A DNA stretch of 64,000 nucleotides from Mycobacterium sp. OAS707 (lineage in GTDB: Bacteria; Actinomycetota; Actinomycetes; Mycobacteriales; Mycobacteriaceae): the NCBI RefSeq assembly GCF_014873705.1, contig NZ_JADBDS010000002.1, positions 62,001 to 126,000 of the forward strand. The letters are read 5' to 3'. The notes below the pieces were generated by a model. The model ran no database searches, was not told the origin of the DNA, and saw only the letters and a program-made list of their open reading frames with translations. A program made the position numbers and the translations under genes. Positions 33,532 to 42,407 of this stretch are shown piece by piece. Position 1 is the stretch's first letter, and each line of letters opens with the position of its first letter.

Positions 33532-35481
33532 ATGAGTAGTGCAGTGTCCGAGGTCGACGCGGATGCGTCGGCAGACCTTGCGCGGGTGGCGGCGATCACC
33601 GATCTGCACGTCACGTTCCGCCGCAACGGCAAGGACGTACATGCCTTGCGCGGCGTGTCCCTGGACATCGCTCCCGGTGAGATTCTCGGCCTGGTCGGTG
33701 AATCGGGATCGGGCAAGAGCGTCCTCGGCTTCACGCTGCTCGGCTTGTTGCCGAAGGCCAAGGTGCAGGGCTCGGTGACGGTGACTGGCACCGACATGGT
33801 CACCGGTGATGCGAAAACGCTGCGCAAGGTCCGCCGCCTCGACCTCGGCGCCATCTTTCAGGACCCGATGACGTCGCTGAACCCGACGATGAGAATCGGC
33901 AAGCAGGTTGCCGAGGCGGCGGGCAGCGACGAGGAAGCGCTCAAGCTGCTCACCGCGGTCGGGATCCCGGAGCCCAAGCGGCGATTCAGGGCCTACCCGC
34001 ACGAGCTCTCCGGAGGGCTGCGGCAGCGCGTGATGATCGCGATCGCGATCTCAGGCAACCCTGAGCTGATCATCGCCGACGAACCGACCACGGCGCTCGA
34101 CGTCACTGTGCAGGCGCAGGTACTGCGGCTGTTGCTGCAACTACGCGAAGAAATCGGCTGCAGCATTGTTTTCATCACCCACGACCTCGGTGTAGCCGCG
34201 CAGATCTCGGACCGTATCGCGGTGCTGTATGCCGGCCGGATCGCCGAAATCGGCCCCACCGCAGACGTTCTCGATAACCCTGCGCACCCCTATACGCACG
34301 GCCTGCTGCGCTCGCGGCTTACGCTGGACACCGCAAGGCACCGCAAGCTGGCAGCGCTGGCCGGGTCGGTGCCCAGTCCGGTGGCGCCACTGCCGGGATG
34401 CGCGTTTGCGCCACGTTGTGTGCTCGCCACCCCGTCGTGTGAGGCGGCGCCGCCCGACCCGATCACGATAGCCCCAGGCAGGGTCAGCGCCTGCATCCTG
34501 CCGTTCGATGCGGTGTCGACGGAACTCGGCTCGCGCCTGACGACCACCACCGAGGACATCGAGCCGGAAACGGCGGCCGCAGAATCCTCCGAGCCGCCGG
34601 CAGTGGTGCTGCGCGAGGTGGTCAAGTCGTTCGGCAAATTGCAAGCGCTGCGGGGCATTTCGCTGACCGTCGGGCACGGCGAATCCGTCGCGTTGGTCGG
34701 TGAGAGCGGATCGGGCAAGTCCACGCTGCTGCGGGTCGTCGCAGGCTTGGAGAAAGCCACGTCGGGAACCGTCGATCTGCAAGGCGACCAGGGGCCGCAG
34801 ATGGTTTTCCAGGATGCAGGCGCATCACTGACGCCGTGGCTGTCGGTAGGCGAGCTGATCACCGAACGCCTGCGGGGAAACGGCTTGTCCCGCAGCCAAA
34901 GACAAGACGCGGTCGCCGAGGTGCTGCAGCGTGTCGGACTGCCCCTGGACATCGCGAAGTCACGGGCGGGCCAGCTGTCCGGCGGTCAGCGCCAGCGGGT
35001 GTCGCTTGCGCGCGCGACGGTCGTGCCGCCCGCGGTCTTGTTGTGCGACGAGCCGACCAGCGCCCTCGACGTTTCGCTGGCGGCCTCGGTTCTCAATCTC
35101 ATCGGCGACCTTCGCCGCACGCTGGACATGTCGGTGGTGTTCGTGACGCACGACCTGTCGGTCGCGCGTGTGGTCGCCGACCGGATTGCGGTGATGTACC
35201 TCGGGCGCATCGTCGAGATCGGTCCAGCCGATGACGTCATCAACAATCCCGTCCACCCCTACACCCAAGCGCTCGTGGACTCCATCCCCGACCTCGGCCG
35301 CGAATCACGCGTGCTCCCAGGTGAACCCGCGAGTCCGCTGTCGCCGCCGTCGGGCTGCGCCTTCCATCCACGCTGTCCGATCGCCATCGACACCTGCTCA
35401 GAGAGTGAACTCGACGTCCGGCTCGAAGGGGCGCCGGGAAGCCCGCACCAAATCGCCTGTATCGAGCGGAAGGCGAGCTGA
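33532..35481 (+). CDS. Fused double ABC-transporter ATPase (peptide/nickel type)
   Basis: A 649-residue protein with two complete ABC domains equivalent to DppD and DppF. Domain 1 has Walker A GESGSGKS (57-64) and signature LSGGLRQR. Domain 2 has GESGSGKST (about 390) and LSGGQRQR. Each ends with the oligopeptide-type C-terminal motif (GCAFAPRC, GCAFHPRC). It would power the two permeases encoded next. The transporter class normally imports peptides, but the linked enzymes suggest a ureide or similar nitrogen compound. It is the first gene of the TetR-controlled operon. Confidence 0.93.
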   Translation: MSSAVSEVDADASADLARVAAITDLHVTFRRNGKDVHALRGVSLDIAPGEILGLVGESGSGKSVLGFTLLGLLPKAKVQGSVTVTGTDMVTGDAKTLRKVRRLDLGAIFQDPMTSLNPTMRIGKQVAEAAGSDEEALKLLTAVGIPEPKRRFRAYPHELSGGLRQRVMIAIAISGNPELIIADEPTTALDVTVQAQVLRLLLQLREEIGCSIVFITHDLGVAAQISDRIAVLYAGRIAEIGPTADVLDNPAHPYTHGLLRSRLTLDTARHRKLAALAGSVPSPVAPLPGCAFAPRCVLATPSCEAAPPDPITIAPGRVSACILPFDAVSTELGSRLTTTTEDIEPETAAAESSEPPAVVLREVVKSFGKLQALRGISLTVGHGESVALVGESGSGKSTLLRVVAGLEKATSGTVDLQGDQGPQMVFQDAGASLTPWLSVGELITERLRGNGLSRSQRQDAVAEVLQRVGLPLDIAKSRAGQLSGGQRQRVSLARATVVPPAVLLCDEPTSALDVSLAASVLNLIGDLRRTLDMSVVFVTHDLSVARVVADRIAVMYLGRIVEIGPADDVINNPVHPYTQALVDSIPDLGRESRVLPGEPASPLSPPSGCAFHPRCPIAIDTCSESELDVRLEGAPGSPHQIACIERKAS

Positions 35482-35482
35482 G

Positions 35483-36349
35483 ATGGCCATCGCAATACCC
35501 GCGGGCACGTTGACACGAGGCCGGCTACGCGGCCTCTCACTGCCCAAATCCTCACCGATGCTGATGAATTGGGCGGCCGTGAGCCTGGTCCTGATCGTGA
35601 CCATCGTCGCGGTCGCGGTGCCGATCATCTCGCCGCACGATCCGCTTGTGCCCGCGGGCATGCCGCTGCAGGCGCCCGGTAAGCCCGGCTTCTTACTTGG
35701 CAGCGACTCGATCGGCCGCGACATCTTGAGCCGCGTGTTGTACGGCGTGCGCGCCAGTTGGTTCGCGGCATTGGTGGTCGTCGCCGTCGGGCTCCTGATC
35801 GGAGGCCTGGTAGGACTGATCGCTGGGGCAGCGGGCGGATGGCTCGACAGTCTGTTGATGCGCATCACCGACGCGTTTCTCTCCCTGCCCGCCCCCGTGC
35901 TGGCGATCGCCGTCGTGGCCGCGCTCGGTCCCGGCTTCATCCACACGCTGATCGCAGTGTCGATCGTGTGGTGGCCGTTCTACGCGAGACTGGTGCGCGG
36001 CGAGGTGGCACGCCTCGCCGCCCGCCCGCATATCGAGGCGGCCCGGCTCGCCGGTGTCGGACCAATTCGACTGGCCAGCAGACATCTTCTTCCCGGCGCG
36101 GTGCCCAACGCATTGGTGGCGGCCAGTCTCGACATCGGCAACCTGATCCTCACCCTGGCCGCGCTGTCGTTCCTCGGCCTCGGCCAGGCCGCGCCGGCGC
36201 CAGAACTCGGTGCGGACACCGCGCGCAACCTGACGTACTTCCTTCAGCAGTGGTGGGTTCCGGTGATGCCGGGTATCGCGGTACTCGTCCTCGCCCTCGC
36301 CGCCAACATCGCAGGCGACGGCCTACGCAACCTGATGAAGACAAGCTAG
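35483..36349 (+). CDS. ABC transporter permease, DppC-type
   Basis: A 288-residue inner-membrane permease with about six spans. The ABC-coupling EAA-type loop is EAARLAGVGPIRLASRHLLP. The N-terminal pattern (SPHDPLVP, then GSDSIGRDILSRVLYG) is typical of DppC/OppC. The start is the ATG one base after the TGA of the ATPase. It pairs with the DppB-type permease that follows 9 bp later. Confidence 0.92.
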   Translation: MAIAIPAGTLTRGRLRGLSLPKSSPMLMNWAAVSLVLIVTIVAVAVPIISPHDPLVPAGMPLQAPGKPGFLLGSDSIGRDILSRVLYGVRASWFAALVVVAVGLLIGGLVGLIAGAAGGWLDSLLMRITDAFLSLPAPVLAIAVVAALGPGFIHTLIAVSIVWWPFYARLVRGEVARLAARPHIEAARLAGVGPIRLASRHLLPGAVPNALVAASLDIGNLILTLAALSFLGLGQAAPAPELGADTARNLTYFLQQWWVPVMPGIAVLVLALAANIAGDGLRNLMKTS

Positions 36350-36358
36350 GTATCGGAC

Positions 36359-37363
36359 ATGCAGAAGTTCATCCTCTACCGGGTGGCGGCGATGGTGGCC
36401 ATCCTCGTCGCGCTGATCGCGGTGATGTTTGTGCTGCAGCATATTTCGCCGATGGATCCGGTGAAGGCGCAACTCGGTGCGAACGCCTCTGCCGAAGCGG
36501 TTGCCGCCCGCAGACACACTCTCGGCCTGGATCAGCCGATTATCAACCAGTTCTGGCACTACCTCACCGGAGCGGTTCAGGGCGACCTCGGCCAGTCGTT
36601 TCGCACCAGACACGCCGTCAGCAGCGACCTGGGCGACTTCTTTCCCGCGACACTGGAGCTGGCGCTGTACGGGTTGGGGCTGGCACTGATCCTGGCTGGC
36701 CTGTTGGCCTTCGGCACGACGCTGAAATGGCCAGGAGCGAGCATATTGCGTGCGGTGCTGTTCACCGGCGCGTCCGCACCGATGTTCCTGCTCGGCATCC
36801 TCGGGCTGATCGTGTTCTACCAGAAACTGGGGTGGGTGCCCGCCAACGGACGGATCAGTGTGCCGAATCCGCCGGCCGGACCGACCGGACTGCTGACTGT
36901 CGACGGACTACTCGCCGGGCGGTTCGACGTCGTGACGAACGCGCTGCACCACCTGATCCTTCCTGCCGTGGTGATCGCGCTTGGCCCCGCGGTGGCGATC
37001 GGCCGCGTGCTGCGATCCAGCCTGTTGACCGAAGCCGACAGCGACTACGCGAGAACTGCTCGGGCCAAAGGCCTTTCGGAGGGCCGGATCATGGCCGGGC
37101 ACGTACTGCGCAACTCCGTCGGCGGAGCGCTGTCGATGACCGGGCTCCAGGTCGGCCTGATGTTCTCCGGCGTGCTGGTGATCGAGCAGGTGTTCGGCTG
37201 GCCGGGCATCGGCCAATACATCGCACAAAGTATTCCGGTCGCGGACTTTCCCGCGATCGCAGGCGTGACATTGATGCTCGGCGTGCTGTACGTCGCCATC
37301 AACACCGCGGTCGACTTCTTGCAGGCGGCGGCCGATCCACGAATAGCGGTAGGAGGAGGTTAA
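36359..37363 (+). CDS. ABC transporter permease, DppB-type
   Basis: A 334-residue permease with the DppB features: N-terminal span, periplasmic QLGANASAEAVAARRHTLGL, and the EAA loop YARTARAKGLSEGRIMAGHV. With the DppC-type gene it forms the membrane channel of the importer. Its TAA is directly followed by the GTG of the hydrolase gene, with AGGAGGAGG inside its last codons. The GC-rich shadow frame across both permeases is not a gene. Confidence 0.92.
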   Translation: MQKFILYRVAAMVAILVALIAVMFVLQHISPMDPVKAQLGANASAEAVAARRHTLGLDQPIINQFWHYLTGAVQGDLGQSFRTRHAVSSDLGDFFPATLELALYGLGLALILAGLLAFGTTLKWPGASILRAVLFTGASAPMFLLGILGLIVFYQKLGWVPANGRISVPNPPAGPTGLLTVDGLLAGRFDVVTNALHHLILPAVVIALGPAVAIGRVLRSSLLTEADSDYARTARAKGLSEGRIMAGHVLRNSVGGALSMTGLQVGLMFSGVLVIEQVFGWPGIGQYIAQSIPVADFPAIAGVTLMLGVLYVAINTAVDFLQAAADPRIAVGGG

Positions 37364-37993
37364 GTGCCAACACAGCCACTGATCGTGGGCAACCCCGTGC
37401 TGGTTGTCGTCGACATTCAACAGGGCGGCGCAATGCCCGTGGCGGACGTGGGAATTCCGCACATGCCCGGGCATGCCGAGCGCGTCGAGCGAGCCGAGAA
37501 GCTGGTGGCCGCGGCGCGCGCTGCCGGCGTCCCGGTGGTGTTCTTTCAGGAGGTGCACCGGCCCAGCGGTGTGGACTTCGGCCGCGAACTCGACGGCACC
37601 GAGGGTGTGCACTGCGTCGAAGGACAGCCGGGCACCGACCTCGAACCGTCGCTGCGGCCCCTACCGGATGAGTTTCACATCGTGAAGCGGCGCTATTCGG
37701 GCTTCATAGGAACGGATTTCGAGATCGTGCTGCGCGGACTGCGTGCGTCGACGCTGATTCTGATCGGCGGTCTGACCGACGTGTGCGTGCACTACACCTT
37801 CGCCGACGCGCATCAGCGCGACTATTACGCGCGCGTCGTCACCGACTGCGTCGGCGGGTCGTCTCAGTACCTGCATGACGCGGCGCTGGCCGCCATGGAG
37901 TACCTGCAGACCGGTGCCATGCGTACCACCGAGGAGATCCTCGCCGCATTCAAACAGCTCGAACAGCCCGTCCTCGAAGGAGCAGCACCATGA
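37364..37993 (+). CDS. Isochorismatase-family cysteine hydrolase
   Basis: A 209-residue alpha/beta cysteine hydrolase. The catalytic triad is visible as Asp17 (VVDIQQ), Lys108 (VKRRYSG) and Cys141 (TDVCVHYT). Relatives include N-carbamoylsarcosine amidase, ureidoacrylate amidohydrolase and oxamate/biuret hydrolases, which all remove ammonia or carbamate from small ureides. In this operon an amidase step on a ureide breakdown product is likely. GTG 37364 has a strong ribosome-binding site AGGAGGAGG. It overlaps the binding-protein gene by ATGA. Confidence 0.88.
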   Translation: MPTQPLIVGNPVLVVVDIQQGGAMPVADVGIPHMPGHAERVERAEKLVAAARAAGVPVVFFQEVHRPSGVDFGRELDGTEGVHCVEGQPGTDLEPSLRPLPDEFHIVKRRYSGFIGTDFEIVLRGLRASTLILIGGLTDVCVHYTFADAHQRDYYARVVTDCVGGSSQYLHDAALAAMEYLQTGAMRTTEEILAAFKQLEQPVLEGAAP

Positions 37994-39561
37994 ACAAACG
38001 ACTACTCGCAGTGGCGGCAGCCGCGATGCTGACCCTATCGGCATGCGGCGGTTCGGATTCCGGTTCGAGCACTCCCAACGCGGCGCCAACCGACAAGGTG
38101 TTGCACCTGTCGTTCCTCCAGGACCCCGGCCAGCCGCCCGACCCGGACATCTACTACGCCGGACAGGGACTGCTGCTGACCACGAACCTGTATGAGGGTC
38201 TGCTGCAGTTCAAGGGCGGTCAGGCCAAGGCCGAACTCGAGCCGCTGCTGGCCTCGGAGTACACCGCGTCACCCGACAACAAGGTCTTCACCCTCAAGCT
38301 GCGCGAGGGCGTGAAGTTCCATGACGGGACGCCGTTCAAGTCGGACGCTGTCAAAGCGTCGTTCGACCGCCGGCTTGCCGTCAACGGTGGGCCCGCCTAC
38401 ATGGTCAAGGACATCGAATCGATCACCACACAAGGCGATTACGGCGTCACGATCACCCTGAAGAATCCGAACTCGGAGTTCCTCGATTACCTTGCGTCGC
38501 CGTACGGTCCGCGGATGATGAGCCCGACCGGTCTGCAGAAGAACGGCGGCACCGACTTCGCTCAGAACTACCTCACCACACACGATCTCGGCACCGGGCC
38601 GTACACACTGACCGACGCGCAGGTCGGTTCGCACTACGCGGTGGCATCGTTCCCGGATTACTGGGGCGCCAAGCCGTATTTCGAGAAGGTCGAGATGCCC
38701 GTCATCACCGACACCTCGGCGCAGCAACTGCAGTTCAACAACGGTCAGCTGTCGGCGATCCTGCATGACCTGCCGTCGTCAGCGGTCGAGCAGTACCTGA
38801 ACAACCCGAAGTACTCGCACTACTCGCTGCCGACCATGATGTCGAACTTCCTCTACGTCAACCCGAACAAGGGCATTACGAAGGACCAGGCCACCCGGAC
38901 TGCGGTGATCGACACCATCGACGTCGATCAGGTGGTCAAGCAGACCTTCTTCGGTCGCGGCAAAGTCGGCGCGCAGATGTACCCGCCTTACGTGCTGGCC
39001 GCCGAATACGGGAAACAGAATCTGACCCATGACCCCGCGGCGCTGACGAAGATCGTCGCCGGTCTGCCCGCCGATCAGAAGACGATCACGATCGGGTACG
39101 ACACCAGCAACCCCGACATGCAGTTGGTCAGCAACCTGGTTCAGACGCAGCTGGCCGCGGCGGGCGTCACCGCGAAGGTGCAGGGCTATCCCACCTCGGA
39201 GATCTACGGCTGGATCGGCACGGACATGCAGGCGGCCCCGGAGATCCTGGCCAACACGGTGTGGCCTGATGCGCCGTCTCCGTACACCTGGGGCCACATC
39301 TCCTGGGACAAGGACGGCGGGATCAACTACCTGGGTTGCTCGTCGCCGCGGGTCACCGACGCGTTGGCGAAGGGGCTACCGACCGGTGCGCCGCAACCGT
39401 ATTCGGACGCAGGCGCCGCTGCCGAGGAGACGGGCTGCTGGTTGAACGTCGCCGACATCGACGACTTCGTGGTCGCCCAGCCGTGGCTGAAGGGGGTCGA
39501 GCAGGCGCACGCGGTGTCTAATCCGAACTCGCTTCGAATCGCCGCGCTGTCCGTAGGTTAG
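37990..39561 (+). CDS. Solute-binding lipoprotein of the ABC importer (family 5)
   Basis: A 523-residue extracytoplasmic solute-binding protein. The lipoprotein signal is MNKRLLAVAAAAMLTLSACG with lipidated Cys19. The family-5 (peptide/nickel) pattern follows, for example LREGVKFHDGTPFKSDAVKASF. It captures the substrate outside and delivers it to the permeases. The location inside the operon, coupled to the hydrolase, ties import to catabolism. Confidence 0.92.
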   Translation: MNKRLLAVAAAAMLTLSACGGSDSGSSTPNAAPTDKVLHLSFLQDPGQPPDPDIYYAGQGLLLTTNLYEGLLQFKGGQAKAELEPLLASEYTASPDNKVFTLKLREGVKFHDGTPFKSDAVKASFDRRLAVNGGPAYMVKDIESITTQGDYGVTITLKNPNSEFLDYLASPYGPRMMSPTGLQKNGGTDFAQNYLTTHDLGTGPYTLTDAQVGSHYAVASFPDYWGAKPYFEKVEMPVITDTSAQQLQFNNGQLSAILHDLPSSAVEQYLNNPKYSHYSLPTMMSNFLYVNPNKGITKDQATRTAVIDTIDVDQVVKQTFFGRGKVGAQMYPPYVLAAEYGKQNLTHDPAALTKIVAGLPADQKTITIGYDTSNPDMQLVSNLVQTQLAAAGVTAKVQGYPTSEIYGWIGTDMQAAPEILANTVWPDAPSPYTWGHISWDKDGGINYLGCSSPRVTDALAKGLPTGAPQPYSDAGAAAEETGCWLNVADIDDFVVAQPWLKGVEQAHAVSNPNSLRIAALSVG

Positions 39562-39565
39562 GCCG

Positions 39566-40372
39566 ATGGGCAAAGTACATCGAATCGTTCTGCTGACACT
39601 GGGCTGGGAAGAGCTGCCGAAGGCGGTGTCGGTCTACGGCACTCCACCCGAAGAGCGGCTGCGTGAACCGGTGCCGGGGGTGCTGCTGCAGACCGACGGT
39701 GGCTGGGTGCTGCTGGACACCGGGTTCAACACCGCGCTGATCCGGGATCCCGCGCTGTACCGGCGGTTCTACCCCACGGTGGAATACATCCCGGTGCTGC
39801 CCGGACCAGGAGAGCCGATCGAGCAGTCGCTGCACGACATCGGTGTCGACATCGACGATATCCACACGGTCGCGGTCAGCCACCTGCACCACGACCACGC
39901 AGGCGGGCTGAAGTTGTTCGCGGGGAAGGTACCGGTTCACGCGCAGCGACGCGAGCTCGAATACGGGCTGTCGAACCATCCCGAACCCGAACACCACGCG
40001 ATCGCCAGGATCGACTTCGACGACCCCCGCATCGAGTGGCGGCTGGCCGACGGCGAAGCGGAGATCGCCCCGGGAATCACCGCGGTGCCGACGTACGGGC
40101 ACACGCCCGGGCACCAGAGTTTCGTGGTGGAACTCGACGAATCGGTCGGTGGCGACGGCTTCGTTTTCGCGTTCGACGCCGCCGACCTCACGGAGAACAT
40201 CGAGCACGAGTTGGCCATCGGCGGCTTCATCGGGGTGGAACCTGAGGAGACCATCGAGCCGATCCGCAAACTGAAGAAGCTGGCCAAAGAGAAGGGCTAC
40301 CAACTGATTCCAGGGCACGATCCACACGTGTGGCCGGAGCTGACTCGTCACTTTCACGACAGATTCGCGTAG
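39566..40372 (+). CDS. Metallo-beta-lactamase-fold hydrolase (lactonase-like)
   Basis: A 268-residue protein with the dinuclear site HLHHDH (His106-His111), His183 in GHTPGH, Asp204 in FAFDAAD and a late His in IPGHDPH. The layout resembles N-acyl-homoserine lactonases and related ring-opening hydrolases. In a ureide operon it could open a cyclic amide or lactone, which is inference. Its TAG overlaps the GTG of the allantoinase gene. Confidence 0.85.
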   Translation: MGKVHRIVLLTLGWEELPKAVSVYGTPPEERLREPVPGVLLQTDGGWVLLDTGFNTALIRDPALYRRFYPTVEYIPVLPGPGEPIEQSLHDIGVDIDDIHTVAVSHLHHDHAGGLKLFAGKVPVHAQRRELEYGLSNHPEPEHHAIARIDFDDPRIEWRLADGEAEIAPGITAVPTYGHTPGHQSFVVELDESVGGDGFVFAFDAADLTENIEHELAIGGFIGVEPEETIEPIRKLKKLAKEKGYQLIPGHDPHVWPELTRHFHDRFA

Positions 40373-41661
40373 TGGATCTGGTCATCCGCGCCGAGAAGGC
40401 GGTGATCGACGGCCAGATCCGGACAGCCACCGTCGCCGTATCCGACGGCATGATCCGCTCGGTCGATGTGGATTCTCCGGGCGCGGAGGATGTGGTCCTC
40501 GACGGCTCGACGGTGCTGATGCCGGGATTCGTCGACACCCACGTGCACATCAACGATCCCGGCACCGAGTGGGAGGGCTTCGCAACGGCAACCGCGGCAG
40601 CGGCGGCGGCGGGCATCACCACATTGGTCGACATGCCTTTGGACAGCTACCCGGTGACCACCAACGTGGCCGCTCTGCAGCTCAAACAGCAAGCGGCGCA
40701 GGGCAACTGCGCGGTCGATGTCGGGTTCTGGGGCGGCGTGATCCCTGGCAATCTCGATGAGCTCGCCGACCTCGCCAACGTGGGCGTGCGCGGCTTCAAG
40801 TGCTTTCTGAGCGACTCGGGCAACCCGAGCTTCCCACCCATGGACGGCGATGAGTTCCGTCGCGCCGCCTTGCGGATCGCCGAAATGGATGCGGTGCTGC
40901 TGGTGCACGCGGAAAGCGATCACGTGATCGCGGACAGTCCCGCGCCATCCGGCCGAAGCTACGCGTCGTTTCTGCGTTCACGGCCCGACGCATGCGAGGA
41001 GGATGCCGTCGCCCTCGTCGTCAACACAGCCAGGGAGACCGGCGCACGGATGCACATTGTGCATGTCTCCAGCGGCCGGGTATTGCCGATGCTGGCCGAG
41101 GCCAAGCGTTCCGGTGTACGCGTCACCGCCGAAACATGCCCGCACTACCTGACGTTTGCCGCCGAGGACATCCCCGACGGTGCAACGCAGTTCGCGGCAT
41201 GCCCGCCGATACGCAGCGACGACAACCGCGGACTGCTGTGGGATGGGCTGGCCGACGGCACGCTGGACATGATCGTCTCGGATCACTCGCCGTGTGCGCC
41301 GCCGTTGAAGGCAGGCGGTGACTTCGGCAGTGCGTTCGGCGGCATCAGTTCGCTCGAGGTTGGGCCACGCGCCGTGTGGACGCAGGCCGCCGCGCGTGGT
41401 TTCGAGCTCGCGCAACTGTGTGCCTGGATGGCGGAACGCCCTGCCGCGCTTGCCGGTTTCGCCGATCGCGGACGGATCGCGGTCGGTCAACGTGCGGATC
41501 TGTGCGCATTCGAGCCCGACGTCGAGCAGACGGTGCACGCGGCCGCGCTTCGGCACCGCCACGCCGTCACACCCTACGAGGGTGCCGTACTGCGCGGCTC
41601 TGTCGCGCAGACCTGGCTGGCAGGCAGGCAGATCTACGAACGAGTGAGCCAGCCGGCATGA
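40372..41661 (+). CDS. allB: Allantoinase (cyclic amidohydrolase)
   Basis: A 429-residue amidohydrolase of the allantoinase/dihydropyrimidinase group. Metal ligands are His57/His59 (DTHVHIN), the lysine to be carboxylated is Lys143 (GFKCFLSDSG), His179 is in LVHAES, His about 235 is in HIVHVSS, and Asp about 303 is in VSDHSPC. The GFKCF and SDHSPC signatures fit allantoinase better than hydantoinase. It opens allantoin to allantoate. GTG 40372 overlaps the upstream TAG; the 3' end overlaps the racemase-like gene by ATGA. An allantoicase gene follows, which supports the call. Confidence 0.88.
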   Translation: MDLVIRAEKAVIDGQIRTATVAVSDGMIRSVDVDSPGAEDVVLDGSTVLMPGFVDTHVHINDPGTEWEGFATATAAAAAAGITTLVDMPLDSYPVTTNVAALQLKQQAAQGNCAVDVGFWGGVIPGNLDELADLANVGVRGFKCFLSDSGNPSFPPMDGDEFRRAALRIAEMDAVLLVHAESDHVIADSPAPSGRSYASFLRSRPDACEEDAVALVVNTARETGARMHIVHVSSGRVLPMLAEAKRSGVRVTAETCPHYLTFAAEDIPDGATQFAACPPIRSDDNRGLLWDGLADGTLDMIVSDHSPCAPPLKAGGDFGSAFGGISSLEVGPRAVWTQAAARGFELAQLCAWMAERPAALAGFADRGRIAVGQRADLCAFEPDVEQTVHAAALRHRHAVTPYEGAVLRGSVAQTWLAGRQIYERVSQPA

Positions 41662-42404
41662 AAATTCTTGTCCTCAACCCGAATACCTCGGCAACGATGA
41701 CCGCAGAGATCGCCGCGGCGGCGGCGTCGGCAGCCGGCGCCGGCACCGAAATCGTCGCGCTCAACCCGCGCTTCGGCGCTGCGGCCATCGACTCCGCCGC
41801 CGAAAGCTACCTGTCCGCCGTTGGGGTGATGGATCTGGTGGCGACGATGCTAACCGCAGGCGAATTCGAGTATGACGCGGTGGTGCTTGCTGGTTTCGGT
41901 GAACACGGCAAGGACGCACTGCAGGAGATGCTGACCGTGCCCGTGCTGGACATCGCAGAAGCTGCCGCACATGTCGCACATCTGATCGGCAGGCGCTTCT
42001 CGGTGGTGACCACACTGGGTCGGTCGATACCACCGATCGAGGACAGGCTGGCACTCGCGGGCCTCGATGGCCACTGCGCGTCGGTGCGGGCCTGCGGGCT
42101 CAGTACGGCGGAGGTGGACGCCGATCCCGCGGGCGCGATCCAGGCGATCGTCGAGGAAGCGGCGAAGGCGGTCGCCGAGGACGGCGCCGACGTGATCTGC
42201 CTCGGCTGCGCCGGAATGGCCGGTGCCACCGCGGCGGTCACGGCCAAGCTCGGCGTGCCCGCCGTCGACGGGGTGGCTGCCGCGGTCGGCTTGGCGCAGG
42301 CGCTGGTCGGTTTGCGGCTGAGCACCAGCAAGGCCGGTGCGTATGCGGCGGGCCCAGACAACCCACGCAGTCACTGGCCGCTGTCGACGTCATTGGGCCT
42401 GTGA
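41658..42404 (+). CDS. Asp/Glu/hydantoin racemase-fold protein lacking the first Cys
   Basis: A 248-residue member of the Asp/Glu/hydantoin racemase superfamily (LVLNPNTS start, typical of hydantoin and allantoin racemases). Racemases use two cysteines. Here the first position is Gly79 (VLAGFGEHG) while the second, Cys184 (CLGCAGM), is kept. The one-Cys pattern is what arylmalonate decarboxylase has, so the protein may decarboxylate or isomerise rather than racemise. It lies between allantoinase and allantoicase, where an allantoin racemase would be expected. The activity cannot be fixed from sequence. Confidence 0.82.
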   Translation: MKILVLNPNTSATMTAEIAAAAASAAGAGTEIVALNPRFGAAAIDSAAESYLSAVGVMDLVATMLTAGEFEYDAVVLAGFGEHGKDALQEMLTVPVLDIAEAAAHVAHLIGRRFSVVTTLGRSIPPIEDRLALAGLDGHCASVRACGLSTAEVDADPAGAIQAIVEEAAKAVAEDGADVICLGCAGMAGATAAVTAKLGVPAVDGVAAAVGLAQALVGLRLSTSKAGAYAAGPDNPRSHWPLSTSLGL

Positions 42405-42407
42405 CGC

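Noticed and set aside
35758..37671. A 637-codon open frame on the plus strand across both permeases and part of the hydrolase
   Set aside because: The frame is an Arg/Gly/Pro-rich GC shadow of the two permease genes, which have clear motifs and membrane spans in other frames.
41658..42404. Plain call of allantoin or hydantoin racemase
   Set aside because: The first catalytic cysteine is missing, so the usual two-base mechanism cannot be assumed.
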